Assembly: GCA_963829355.1 (NCBI GenBank)
Contig: CAWHHZ010000029.1
Coordinates: 1-12,258 of the forward strand
Length of the DNA stretch: 12,258 nucleotides
Reading direction: 5' to 3'
Origin: CAWHHZ01 sp963829355
Lineage (GTDB): Bacteria > Acidobacteriota > Thermoanaerobaculia > Gp7-AA8 > JAHWKK01
How positions within the stretch are numbered: position 1 is the stretch's first letter; every line of letters starts with the position of its first letter. The notes below the pieces were generated by a model, which was not told where the DNA came from, made no database searches, and was given only the letters and a program-made list of their open reading frames with translations. The position numbers were made by a program, and so were the translations under genes. Of the stretch, positions 1-6,705 are shown in pieces.

Positions 1-1
1 C

Positions 2-2080
2 GCGAGTGCTGATCCGCATTTCGATGCACTGCGCTTCCTCGACTCCGCGGGAAGCTGGTCCCCGGATGGAAAGAAATTCGCGTTCGTGGTCTTCGAAGAG
101 GGTGACAACACGATCGCGATCCTGGACGTAGATTCAGGCAACATCGACAAGCGCATCCACATCACCACAGTCGGAGCAGTTTCGAGCCCCTCCTGGGGAC
201 CGGATGGCCGCTCGATCGTGTTCTCGGGATCCCGCGGCGGAATCACTGATCTGTATCTCCTCGACGTGCAGACGAGCGAGGTGACTCAGTTGACTTCCGA
301 TCGCTACGCTGATTTTCAGCCGCGCTGGTCGCCCGACGGGTCCAGAATCGCTTTTGTGACCGATCGTGGGCCGGGAACGGATTTTCAGGAGCTCACCTAC
401 GATCCGATGAGCCTCGCAATTTATGACGTCGAGCGGGGCGGAATCCAGGTCCTGACGATCTTCGACGGATCCAAGCACATCGATCCGAACTTCTCCCCGG
501 ACGGTCAGACGATCTACTTCGTCTCCAATCCAGAGGGCGTCAACGACGTCTACTCTTACTCGCTGACTGACGGCACAGTGCGGCGGATCACGGACGTCCG
601 GACCGGCGTCAGCGGAATCACCGAGATGTCACCTGCGCTGAGTGTCGCGGCCAATACCGGCCGCATGATGTTTTCGGTCTTCGAAGATTCGAGATTCAAC
701 ATCTACGGCTTCTCGCCCGATCTGGTGCCGTCGGAGCCGATTGCTCCCGTGGGGTCCGGTGCACCGACAATTGCGGAGATCCTGCCTCCGAGCAGCCCCA
801 CCCAGGATTCATTCGTCGAGGCATACCTGCGCAGACCGACGGCCGGTCTGCCCCCGGCCCTCACCGATCTCGACGTGCAGGAATACGATCCCGACCTGAG
901 CCTCGATTTCATCGGACCCCCGTCGATCGGAGTCGGGACCGACAGATTCGGCGGCGTGGGCTTCGCCGGCGCCATCAGCGCGTACTTCAGCGATCTTCTC
1001 GGCCGGCATCAGCTCGGCGTCGCGATTCAGGCCGGAGGGTCGAGCGACACCAGCTTCCAGGATCAGATCGGGCTTCAATTGATCTATTTGAACCAGACCA
1101 ACAGAATCAACTGGGGCGCCGGTGCCACTCACCTCCCCTACGTGACCGAGCGGACGGTGCGTGTCCGTCAGGACGAGGTGGAGATCGATGGGCAGCCGGT
1201 TCCCGTTACGGCGATCGATCAGTTGCGCGAAGTCGTCACCGTCGACGAGGCAGAACTGATCTCGCAGTATCCGATCTCGCTGAACCGTCGATGGGAAGCA
1301 TCCGCGTCGTACGTTCATCTCGGGTTCGACAGCGAGATTCAGACATACTATCTCTCGGGCAACCGGATCATCGGGCGCGACCGGGAAGACTTCCAGGATT
1401 TCCCGAGCATCGGATACTACTCCGGCAGTCTCGCCTACGTCGGCGACACCTCTACATTCGGCTTCATCTCACCCGTGCGTGGACACCGGTATCGCTTCGA
1501 GGCGGAAGCCACTGGCGGAGATCTCCAGTTCCAGACGGCGCTCGCCGACTACCGGCAGTACTTCTTTTTCAGACCAGTGACCGTCGCTTTCCGCGGCATG
1601 CACTACGGCCGCTACGGGAGCGATGCCGAAGATCCTCGCCTCTCTCCCCTCTTCCTCGGACGTCAGACTCTGGTGCGAGGCTATGACACGGGATCGTTCA
1701 GCGTCGACGAATGCACGACCGTGGAGGGATCGAACGCATGTCCCGAGTTCGACCGCCTCGTAGGAAGCAAGATCGGTGTGGTGAACCTGGAGGTGCGTGC
1801 CCCGCTCTTCGGACCCGAAGAGTTCGGGCTGTTCAATCTCGAGTTCCTCCCGACCGAGATGCTCGCTTTCCTCGACGGGGGAGTCGCCTGGACCGACGAC
1901 GAAGATCCAACGTTCGAGTACGCAAAGGACACGGTGGAGCGGGTGCCGGTTTTCAGCGTCGGAGTGGGACTGCGTACCCTGCTCGGAGGATACCTCCCCC
2001 TTCACTTCTACTACGCGTATCCTCTCCAGCGACCGAATGCGAGCGGAGAGTTCGGCTTCACGATTGCCGCCGGCTGGTAG
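2..2080 (+). CDS. PD40 beta-propeller / Omp85 (BamA-like) outer-membrane protein, 5' truncated
   Basis: The reading frame is open from base 2, so the start lies upstream; the first internal GTG (86) falls inside a propeller blade and is not a start. The visible part is 692 aa. Residues 1 to about 215 carry TolB/WD40-like PD40 blades, with S/R/N-(W/F)-x-P-D-G motifs at about 18-23, 64-69, 108-113 and 163-168. Residues from about 290 to the end look like a 16-stranded Omp85 barrel: a VRGY motif at 558-561 matches the conserved (V/I)RG(F/Y) of Omp85 loop 6, a following stretch reads NLEVRAPLF, and the protein ends in an aromatic residue (W), as outer-membrane barrels do. It should sit in the outer membrane with the propeller in the periplasm. 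Related proteins often carry an N-terminal peptidase-like domain, which cannot be checked here. The substrate or cargo is unknown. Confidence 0.85.
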   Translation, partial: ASADPHFDALRFLDSAGSWSPDGKKFAFVVFEEGDNTIAILDVDSGNIDKRIHITTVGAVSSPSWGPDGRSIVFSGSRGGITDLYLLDVQTSEVTQLTSDRYADFQPRWSPDGSRIAFVTDRGPGTDFQELTYDPMSLAIYDVERGGIQVLTIFDGSKHIDPNFSPDGQTIYFVSNPEGVNDVYSYSLTDGTVRRITDVRTGVSGITEMSPALSVAANTGRMMFSVFEDSRFNIYGFSPDLVPSEPIAPVGSGAPTIAEILPPSSPTQDSFVEAYLRRPTAGLPPALTDLDVQEYDPDLSLDFIGPPSIGVGTDRFGGVGFAGAISAYFSDLLGRHQLGVAIQAGGSSDTSFQDQIGLQLIYLNQTNRINWGAGATHLPYVTERTVRVRQDEVEIDGQPVPVTAIDQLREVVTVDEAELISQYPISLNRRWEASASYVHLGFDSEIQTYYLSGNRIIGRDREDFQDFPSIGYYSGSLAYVGDTSTFGFISPVRGHRYRFEAEATGGDLQFQTALADYRQYFFFRPVTVAFRGMHYGRYGSDAEDPRLSPLFLGRQTLVRGYDTGSFSVDECTTVEGSNACPEFDRLVGSKIGVVNLEVRAPLFGPEEFGLFNLEFLPTEMLAFLDGGVAWTDDEDPTFEYAKDTVERVPVFSVGVGLRTLLGGYLPLHFYYAYPLQRPNASGEFGFTIAAGW

Positions 2081-2143
2081 GAGCTCAGTCGATTTCAGAA
2101 AGAGTTCGCAGATCGAGCAGTCAGCCGAATCTCAGTAAAGCTC

Positions 2144-2293
2144 GTCATCCTGAGCGAAGCGAAGGATCGGATACGTCCTGACTGTCGCGTTATTTCCGTC
2201 CTGACAGTCGGGCCGTTCGCGATCCTTCGACCGTCCTCCGCTCCGCTCCGGCGGCTCAGGATGACAGGGATCGGAACGATGAACGCAAGGGCT
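2144..2293. repeat. Palindromic intergenic element, tandem copy 1
   Basis: This is a 150-bp unit with nested inverted repeats. The outer arms are GTCATCCTGAGC (2144-2155) and GCTCAGGATGAC (2254-2265), a perfect 12-bp match. The inner arms are CGAAGGATCG (2160-2169) and CGATCCTTCG (2220-2229). The central arms are GACTGTC (2180-2186) and GACAGTC (2203-2209). A non-palindromic tail of about 28 bp follows. The outer arm resembles the GTCATCCTGAGCGAAGCGAAGGATC repeat class that I recognise from many high-GC environmental genomes; this is recall, not a search. The element lies between the 3' ends of convergent genes and could fold as RNA in either transcript. The 63 bp between the upstream stop codon and this copy show nothing recognisable. 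Confidence 0.9.
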
Positions 2294-2444
2294 GTCATCC
2301 TGAGCGCAGCGAAGGATCGGGTACGTCCTGACTGTCGCGTTATTTCCGTCCTGACAGTCGGGCCGTTCGCGATCCTTCGACCGTCCCCTCCGCTCCGCTC
2401 CGGCGGCTCAGGATGACAGGGATCGGAACGATGAACGCAAGGGC
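2294..2444. repeat. Palindromic intergenic element, tandem copy 2
   Basis: This copy follows copy 1 directly and matches it over its whole length, including the non-palindromic tail. I see two substitutions (gcgaagc to gcgcagc, and ggatcggat to ggatcgggt) and a 2-bp insertion in the right arm (ccgtcctcc to ccgtcccctcc). The repeat period is 150 bp. Near-identity together with the shared tail points to a recent tandem duplication rather than two independent insertions. Only 16 bp separate it from the stop codon of the minus-strand gene ending at 2461. Confidence 0.9.
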
Positions 2445-2460
2445 GGCCGCCGGCGCCGCT

Positions 2461-3000
2461 TCACTCCAGAATGATCACGCCGCGGTCTCTCAACTGACGG
2501 AAGATCAGAAGGCCGTCGAGCTCGCGCATCGGGCTGATCTTGATGATCGAGCCGATGTCCCAGTGTCCATCGATCCGGGACAGTATGAATCCCTCGTTCG
2601 GCTGGAAGTTCATGTCGCTGATCTCTTCGATCGGCTTGATCACACGCGGCACCTTGTCGTGAAGGATTCCATGCTCACGAAGACGTTCCCGGATCGCATC
2701 CTCAGCATTGCCCAGCACCGACTTCGCGCGTGGGTTGTTCGGCTCGACCTCCAGCGCCGCCCGGATGTACCGAAGCGCCTTCTCGTAATCGTCAGAGCGC
2801 AGAGCGGACTGCGCACGGTCGATCAGGCTCGAGATCTCTTCGTCCGGTGATGGGATATCGGCGCTGGTAACGGACTCGTCACCCGTGGGTTTGACCAGCT
2901 TGACGTGCCCCCCCTTCACCAGCTCGAAGATCGTCTTCGCCACGGTGAACTTCACCGCACCGGCTCTCGAGACCGATCTCCTCGATCGATCGCCTTCCAT
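2461..3000 (-). CDS. DUF4388 protein, C-terminal fragment (downstream of frameshift)
   Basis: This is the downstream half of a gene broken by a frameshift. The ATG at 3000 opens the longest frame, but its first residues (MEGDRSRRS) are out-of-frame reading of the upstream half, so it is probably not a natural start. Authentic protein resumes near 2962 with a segment containing FTVAKTIFELVKGGHV. In restored numbering (373 aa), residues 188-229 form a winged-helix-like module and about 250-285 form one TPR-like helix pair (SDDYEKALRYIRAALEVEPN). Residues 331-372 form a second module of the same shape, with IDGHWDIGSI then LLIFRQLRDRGVIIL. The stop is TGA at 2461-2463. Repairing one base gives exactly 374 codons from the ATG at 3583, which supports a single gene. 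Whether the break is real or an assembly error cannot be told from this sequence. Confidence 0.75.
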   Translation of the reverse strand: MEGDRSRRSVSRAGAVKFTVAKTIFELVKGGHVKLVKPTGDESVTSADIPSPDEEISSLIDRAQSALRSDDYEKALRYIRAALEVEPNNPRAKSVLGNAEDAIRERLREHGILHDKVPRVIKPIEEISDMNFQPNEGFILSRIDGHWDIGSIIKISPMRELDGLLIFRQLRDRGVIILE

Positions 3001-3583
3001 TGATGAACTCGAGAACCCTCCGTTTCTCGGGAGGGAGCGAATGAGGCTCGAGAGCCTTCTCGACGACCGGAATATGGGTCCGGTCCGGGATGACCTCGTT
3101 GATCACGCTCCATTCATCTTTTCGCCTCGACCCTTCCATGATGAGACCGGTGACGTCGACGTTCAGAGGGATCATCTGCATACGAGGCAGCTCATCATCC
3201 GTAAATGTGAACTCACCCTCGTTCCAGAGAAAGATGTCGTAGATCTCCTCTTCCGCCTTGATACGCATCAGCTTCCGGAGATCCTCCTCCGAAATGACGC
3301 CGATGGTCACGAGTATTTTCCCGAGCAGCATGCCCGACTCCCGCTGAACCTGCATCGCCTTGCGGAGCTCTTCCTCGTTGATGTACCCGTAACTCATGAG
3401 AAACTGACCGAGGTAGTCGCGCGGATCGGTCGAGGCAGATGAAATGAGCCTGCCGCTGCGGAAGTACACCTTCTTCTGCACCCCGCCATGATGGACCTCG
3501 AGCGCACCAGTCTTGCGGGCGAGACTCGCCCACTGAATCAGGTCGCCTGCGTGCATCGTCTGAAGACTTCCGGAGAGTGCCAT
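2879..3583 (-). CDS. DUF4388 (PATAN) domain protein, N-terminal fragment (upstream of frameshift)
   Basis: I chose the ATG at 3583 because MALSGSLQTM is the usual beginning of DUF4388 domains; an in-frame TTG at 3601 would only add six residues overlapping the likely promoter. Residues 1 to about 125 are DUF4388, with typical DLIQWASLARKTGALEV and VYFRSGRLISSAS segments. Two similar helical repeats follow: LGQFLMSYGYINEEELRKA (59-77) and LGKILVTIGVISEEDLRKL (87-105). DUF4388 proteins are cytoplasmic and are found in signalling and motility contexts; the ligand is unknown. The native frame is lost after about residue 207, and from there to the stop at 2879 the reading is aberrant, rich in R, G and E. 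The gene diverges from the mutase gene at 3658. It should be read as one gene together with the fragment at 2461-3000. Confidence 0.8.
   Translation of the reverse strand: MALSGSLQTMHAGDLIQWASLARKTGALEVHHGGVQKKVYFRSGRLISSASTDPRDYLGQFLMSYGYINEEELRKAMQVQRESGMLLGKILVTIGVISEEDLRKLMRIKAEEEIYDIFLWNEGEFTFTDDELPRMQMIPLNVDVTGLIMEGSRRKDEWSVINEVIPDRTHIPVVEKALEPHSLPPEKRRVLEFINGRRSIEEIGLESRCGEVHRGEDDLRAGEGGARQAGQTHG
2962..2963 (-). other. Probable single-base insertion (frameshift site)
   Basis: On the minus strand the coding sequence reads CTC GAG AGC CGG TGC. Removing one C of the AGCCGG doublet gives CTC GAG AGC GGT GCG GTG AAG TTC, that is LESGAVKF, and joins two halves that are each good family matches. 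The exact base is inferred: any insertion in roughly 2955-2975 would restore the frame. Confidence 0.65.
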
Positions 3584-3600
3584 AGGGCAAAGGGGCTGCA

Positions 3601-3606
3601 AGTATA
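3601..3606 (-). promoter_or_regulatory. -10 box for the DUF4388 gene
   Basis: The minus strand reads TATACT here, 17 nt before the ATG at 3583, so the transcript would have a leader of about 10 nt. No good -35 box is visible at normal spacing. With its flanks it forms half of a perfect 9-bp inverted repeat (GCAAGTATA at 3598-3606, TATACTTGC at 3645-3653). Confidence 0.5.
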
Positions 3607-3644
3607 ACCCGCAGAATCGGTGATGCGCAGCGCCCTGCCGCTAC

Positions 3645-3650
3645 TATACT
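3645..3650 (+). promoter_or_regulatory. -10 box for the mutase operon, probably leaderless
   Basis: TATACT ends 7 nt before the ATG at 3658, so transcription would begin at or next to the A of the start codon. No Shine-Dalgarno sequence precedes the ATG, which fits leaderless translation. The -35 region is not recognisable. Confidence 0.55.
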
Positions 3651-3657
3651 TGCTGCC

Positions 3658-5280
3658 ATGTCACGAGAAAACGACGAAAAGCCGGTCTACCGCACATCCT
3701 CAGGATTGGAGATCCCGAACGCATACGAGCCCGAAGATCTGGAGCAGCGCGATTTCGAGGCTCAATCGGATCTCGGAGAGCCGGGAGAGTTCCCTTTCAC
3801 GAGGGGAGTCAGGGACACGATGTACCGCGGTCGTCTCTGGACGATGCGTCAGTATGCGGGATTCTCCACGGCGGCTGAGTCGAACGAGCGATACAGGTAT
3901 CTCCTCGATCGCGGAACGACCGGTCTCTCGGTCGCCTTCGATCTTCCCACACAGATCGGAATGGACTCCGACGATGCGCGTGCCCGCGGTGAGGTCGGGA
4001 AGGTCGGAGTCGCGATCGATTCGATCGAGGACATGGAGACGCTGCTCGACGCGATCCCACTCGACCAGGTCTCGCTATCGATGACCATCAATGCCCCTGC
4101 ATCGATCCTCCTGGCGATGGTTCTGGTCGTCGCTGAACGTCGGGGACTGCCGTGGTCCGCGCTGCGCGGGACCATACAGAACGACATCCTGAAGGAGTAC
4201 GCGGCCCGCGGAACCTACATCTTTCCGCCTCGCCCATCCCTCCGGCTCGTGACCGATACGTTCGAGTTCTGCGCCAAAGAAGTTCCGAAGTGGAACACCA
4301 TCTCGATCTCCGGCTACCACATCCGGGAAGCAGGATCGACCGCCGTTCAGGAGATCGCCTTCACTCTGGCCAACGCCATCGAATATGTGAATCAGGCCGT
4401 CGAGCGAGGCCTGGAGGTCGACAGCTTCGCACCACGTCTCTCGTTTTTCTTCAACGCACACAACAACGTTCTCGAAGAAATCGCGAAGTTCCGCGCTGCT
4501 CGAAAACTCTGGGCGCGTCTGATGCGGGACCGGTTCGATGCAAAGGATCCGCGTTCGATGATGCTGCGCTTCCATGCGCAGACGGCAGGATCCACATTGA
4601 CTGCCCAGCAGCCGGAGAACAACGTCGTCCGCGTTGCGTATCAGGCCCTTGCTGCCGTGCTCGGCGGCTGTCAGTCGCTCCACACCAACTCGCGGGATGA
4701 AGCGCTGGCACTCCCCACCGAGGAGTCGGTGACGATCGCTCTTCGGACCCAGCAGATCCTCGCGTTCGAAAGCGGCGTGGCAGACTCTGCCGATCCCCTT
4801 GCCGGTTCTTACGCGGTCGAGACTCTGACGCTCGACCTCGAACGTGAAGCGATGAAGATGATCGAGCGGATCGACGAGATGGGCGGCGCACTGCGTGCGA
4901 TCGAGGAAGGATGGATCCAGAGCGAGATCGGGGACTCCGCGTATGTCGCGCAGCGCGATCTCGAAGAGCTGCGCAGCACCGTCGTGGGTGTCAACCGTTT
5001 CAATGAAAAAGAGCTGCATTCCCTTCCGCTTCTCGTCATCGACGAGAACGTCGAGCGCGATCAGATCGAGAGGCTCCGCGACTTCCGTTCCCGGCGCGAG
5101 GCAGATCGGAAGCTCGCCGCCAGAGCAGCAGCCGCACTGGACGACTTGAGGTCAGCAGCGACCGGGGATCGAAATTTGCTATATCCGATCGTCGAGGCCG
5201 TAAGAAGTCACTGTACGATCGGTGAGATCGTCAACACTCTGAAGGAGACCTTTGGTGAGCACAGGGAGCACGGATTCTGA
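3658..5280 (+). CDS. Acyl-CoA mutase large subunit, probably methylmalonyl-CoA mutase, without B12-binding domain
   Basis: The 540-aa product is the substrate-binding TIM-barrel subunit of a coenzyme-B12-dependent acyl-CoA mutase, interconverting methylmalonyl-CoA and succinyl-CoA if the specificity call is right. Family blocks seen include RQYAGFSTA, GLSVAFDLPTQIG, TIQNDILKEY, ISISGYH, QTAGSTLTAQQPENN and QSLHTNS. Residues Tyr66, Arg184 and His221 align with Tyr89, Arg207 and His244 of the Propionibacterium shermanii enzyme at a constant offset of 23. Tyr and Arg at the first two positions favour methylmalonyl-CoA over isobutyryl-CoA (usually Phe/Gln) or 2-hydroxyisobutyryl-CoA. The length and the FFFNAHNN block match the shorter bacterial/archaeal large-subunit type, which works with a separate cobalamin-binding subunit. 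Neither that subunit nor a MeaB chaperone is in the window. The gene overlaps the next by 26 nt and heads the run. Confidence 0.92.
   Translation: MSRENDEKPVYRTSSGLEIPNAYEPEDLEQRDFEAQSDLGEPGEFPFTRGVRDTMYRGRLWTMRQYAGFSTAAESNERYRYLLDRGTTGLSVAFDLPTQIGMDSDDARARGEVGKVGVAIDSIEDMETLLDAIPLDQVSLSMTINAPASILLAMVLVVAERRGLPWSALRGTIQNDILKEYAARGTYIFPPRPSLRLVTDTFEFCAKEVPKWNTISISGYHIREAGSTAVQEIAFTLANAIEYVNQAVERGLEVDSFAPRLSFFFNAHNNVLEEIAKFRAARKLWARLMRDRFDAKDPRSMMLRFHAQTAGSTLTAQQPENNVVRVAYQALAAVLGGCQSLHTNSRDEALALPTEESVTIALRTQQILAFESGVADSADPLAGSYAVETLTLDLEREAMKMIERIDEMGGALRAIEEGWIQSEIGDSAYVAQRDLEELRSTVVGVNRFNEKELHSLPLLVIDENVERDQIERLRDFRSRREADRKLAARAAAALDDLRSAATGDRNLLYPIVEAVRSHCTIGEIVNTLKETFGEHREHGF
5242..5247 (+). 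promoter_or_regulatory. Shine-Dalgarno that sets the start of the gene at 5255
   Basis: AAGGAG lies 7 nt before the GTG at 5255 but only 4 nt before the in-frame TTG at 5252, so GTG is the better start. The site is inside the 3' end of the mutase gene. Confidence 0.6.
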
Positions 5281-5593
5281 TCGAAACAAGCACCTTCTGC
5301 GTATCGCACGCATCTCCCTCGGAATCGTATTTCTCATCCTGGGTATCATCGGTTCTCTGCTGCCGATCCTGCAGGGATGGATCTTTTTCCTTCTGGCGCT
5401 CATCGCGTTCTTTCCCGATCATCCGAAGGTGGAGCGCGTCCTCGAGAAGGCCGAACCGAAGTTCCCCCGCCTGGTCCACGGCTTGCGAAAACTCGGGATC
5501 GGTGATCCGCCGCGAGACGAAGACGAGACTTCGAGATTCGAGACTGGGAGCAGTGAATCCGCGAGCGGCGACCCGTCCGACAAAACAATATAA
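5255..5593 (+). CDS. Small two-helix membrane protein, PGPGW-like
   Basis: This 112-aa protein of unknown function starts at GTG 5255 on Shine-Dalgarno evidence. Two hydrophobic segments at about residues 20-34 and 39-52 are joined by a short turn (GSLLPILQGW) that resembles the proline-glycine-tryptophan turn of the PGPGW putative transmembrane family. A conserved-looking amphipathic stretch (FPDHPKVERVLEKAEPKFPRL) follows, and the protein ends in a Ser/Asp/Glu-rich tail of about 25 residues. It should sit in the inner membrane as a hairpin. Its start lies inside the mutase gene and its TAA stop shares a base with the ATG of carA (TAATG), so it is probably coupled to both. The family assignment rests on layout and turn only. 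Confidence 0.75.
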   Translation: MSTGSTDSDRNKHLLRIARISLGIVFLILGIIGSLLPILQGWIFFLLALIAFFPDHPKVERVLEKAEPKFPRLVHGLRKLGIGDPPRDEDETSRFETGSSESASGDPSDKTI

Positions 5594-6705
5594 TGGCCTC
5601 GATGCGTAGCGGACGACTCGTACTCGAAGACGGCTCCTTCTGGGAAGGAGAGGCTTTCGGCGCGGATGTGAGCTCTGTCGGCGAAGTCGTTTTCAACACA
5701 TCGTGCACCGGCTACCAGGAGATCCTCACCGATCCCTCCTACAGCTTTCAAATCGTCACGATGACCTCGCCCCACATCGGCAACTACGGGCTCTCCGCCG
5801 AGGCCGAGCAGAGTGATCGCCCGCAGGCCGCCGGCTTCATCGTCCGGGAGCTCTCGCCCGACAGAGACCCCGCCGCTCTCGAGTCTCTGGCCCAGTACTT
5901 CGTGCGCCACGGGATCGTCGGGCTGACCGGCATCGACACACGTGCCCTGACCCGCCGACTCCGTACGGGCGGCGCGGCAAAAGGAATGATCGTCACGGAC
6001 GAACGATCGATCGATGAGACAGTGCGGGACATCAAAGCGGCTCCCGAGCTCGCGGGACGCGACCTGGTCCGCGAGGTCACTGCACTCCGGCCATACCTCG
6101 TGGGCTCGACCTCCGGGTCCGCCACGCGGCGGATCGCGGTCTACGACTACGGTGTCAAACGGGACATTCTCGAGCAATTGGCCGCGCGAGACTGCGACGT
6201 CACGGTCTACCCTGCCTCGATTCACCCGGACGAGATCCTCAACGCCGGCTTCGATGGCCTCGTTCTGTCGAACGGGCCGGGAGATCCCGAGCCGGTTACG
6301 TACGCCCGGGAAAACATCGCCCGACTGGTCGGCCGGCTCCCCATCCTCGGAATCTGTCTCGGCCATCAACTTCTCGGGCTGGCGCTCGGCGGCCGAACGT
6401 ACAAGCTGAAATATGGTCATCACGGCGGGAATCATCCGGTCAAGGATCTGCGCACCGGCAGGGTCGAAATTACCGCACAGAATCACGGCTTCGCGGTTGA
6501 TCCTGACTCACTGAAAGAGTCTGAGGTCGAGTTCACGCATCTGAATCTGAACGACCAGACGCTTGAGGGCTTCCGCCACCGATCACACCCGATTCTGGCG
6601 GCCCAGTTTCACCCTGAGGCCGCACCGGGCCCGCACGACTCGCTGCACCTGTTCGACGACTTCTTCGACGTGATCGAGCAGTTCCGGGGAAACTCCCGCG
6701 AGTGA
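5593..6705 (+). CDS. carA: Carbamoyl-phosphate synthase, small (glutaminase) subunit
   Basis: The 370-aa product hydrolyses glutamine and passes ammonia to the large subunit CarB for carbamoyl phosphate used in arginine and pyrimidine synthesis. The N-terminal CPSase small-chain domain (about 1-135) includes FNTSCTGYQEILTDPSY and TGIDTRALTR. The class I glutamine amidotransferase domain (about 178-360) has the nucleophile Cys255 in GICLGHQ and His340/Glu342 in QFHPE, so the triad is intact. KYGHHGGNHPV and QNHGFAV are also typical of CarA. Length is normal (E. coli 382 aa). The ATG at 5593 overlaps the previous stop; a second ATG at 5602 is possible. No Shine-Dalgarno is visible, consistent with reinitiation. 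carB is not adjacent downstream, where a permease gene follows instead. Confidence 0.96.
   Translation: MASMRSGRLVLEDGSFWEGEAFGADVSSVGEVVFNTSCTGYQEILTDPSYSFQIVTMTSPHIGNYGLSAEAEQSDRPQAAGFIVRELSPDRDPAALESLAQYFVRHGIVGLTGIDTRALTRRLRTGGAAKGMIVTDERSIDETVRDIKAAPELAGRDLVREVTALRPYLVGSTSGSATRRIAVYDYGVKRDILEQLAARDCDVTVYPASIHPDEILNAGFDGLVLSNGPGDPEPVTYARENIARLVGRLPILGICLGHQLLGLALGGRTYKLKYGHHGGNHPVKDLRTGRVEITAQNHGFAVDPDSLKESEVEFTHLNLNDQTLEGFRHRSHPILAAQFHPEAAPGPHDSLHLFDDFFDVIEQFRGNSRE

Noticed and set aside
2144..2444. CRISPR-like repeats
   Set aside because: Only two units, adjacent with no spacers, each 150 bp and internally palindromic; no cas genes nearby.
2413..2850. Plus-strand frame starting in the second palindromic element
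   Set aside because: It lies antisense to the TPR-containing DUF4388 fragment, whose sequence is clearly protein-like; the plus frame is a shadow.
2879..3000. Programmed +1 frameshift joining the two DUF4388 fragments
   Set aside because: There is no slippery codon followed by an in-frame stop or other known stimulator at the junction; the upstream frame runs on for about 85 nt before stopping. A mutation or assembly error is simpler.
4075..5019. Long minus-strand open frame (314 codons) antisense to the mutase gene
   Set aside because: It is fully embedded opposite a confidently identified gene and its translation has no recognisable domain. Long antisense frames are expected in GC-rich coding DNA.
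5419..6486. Minus-strand frame of 355 codons opposite carA
   Set aside because: carA is certain from its catalytic motifs on the plus strand; the antisense product resembles no family.
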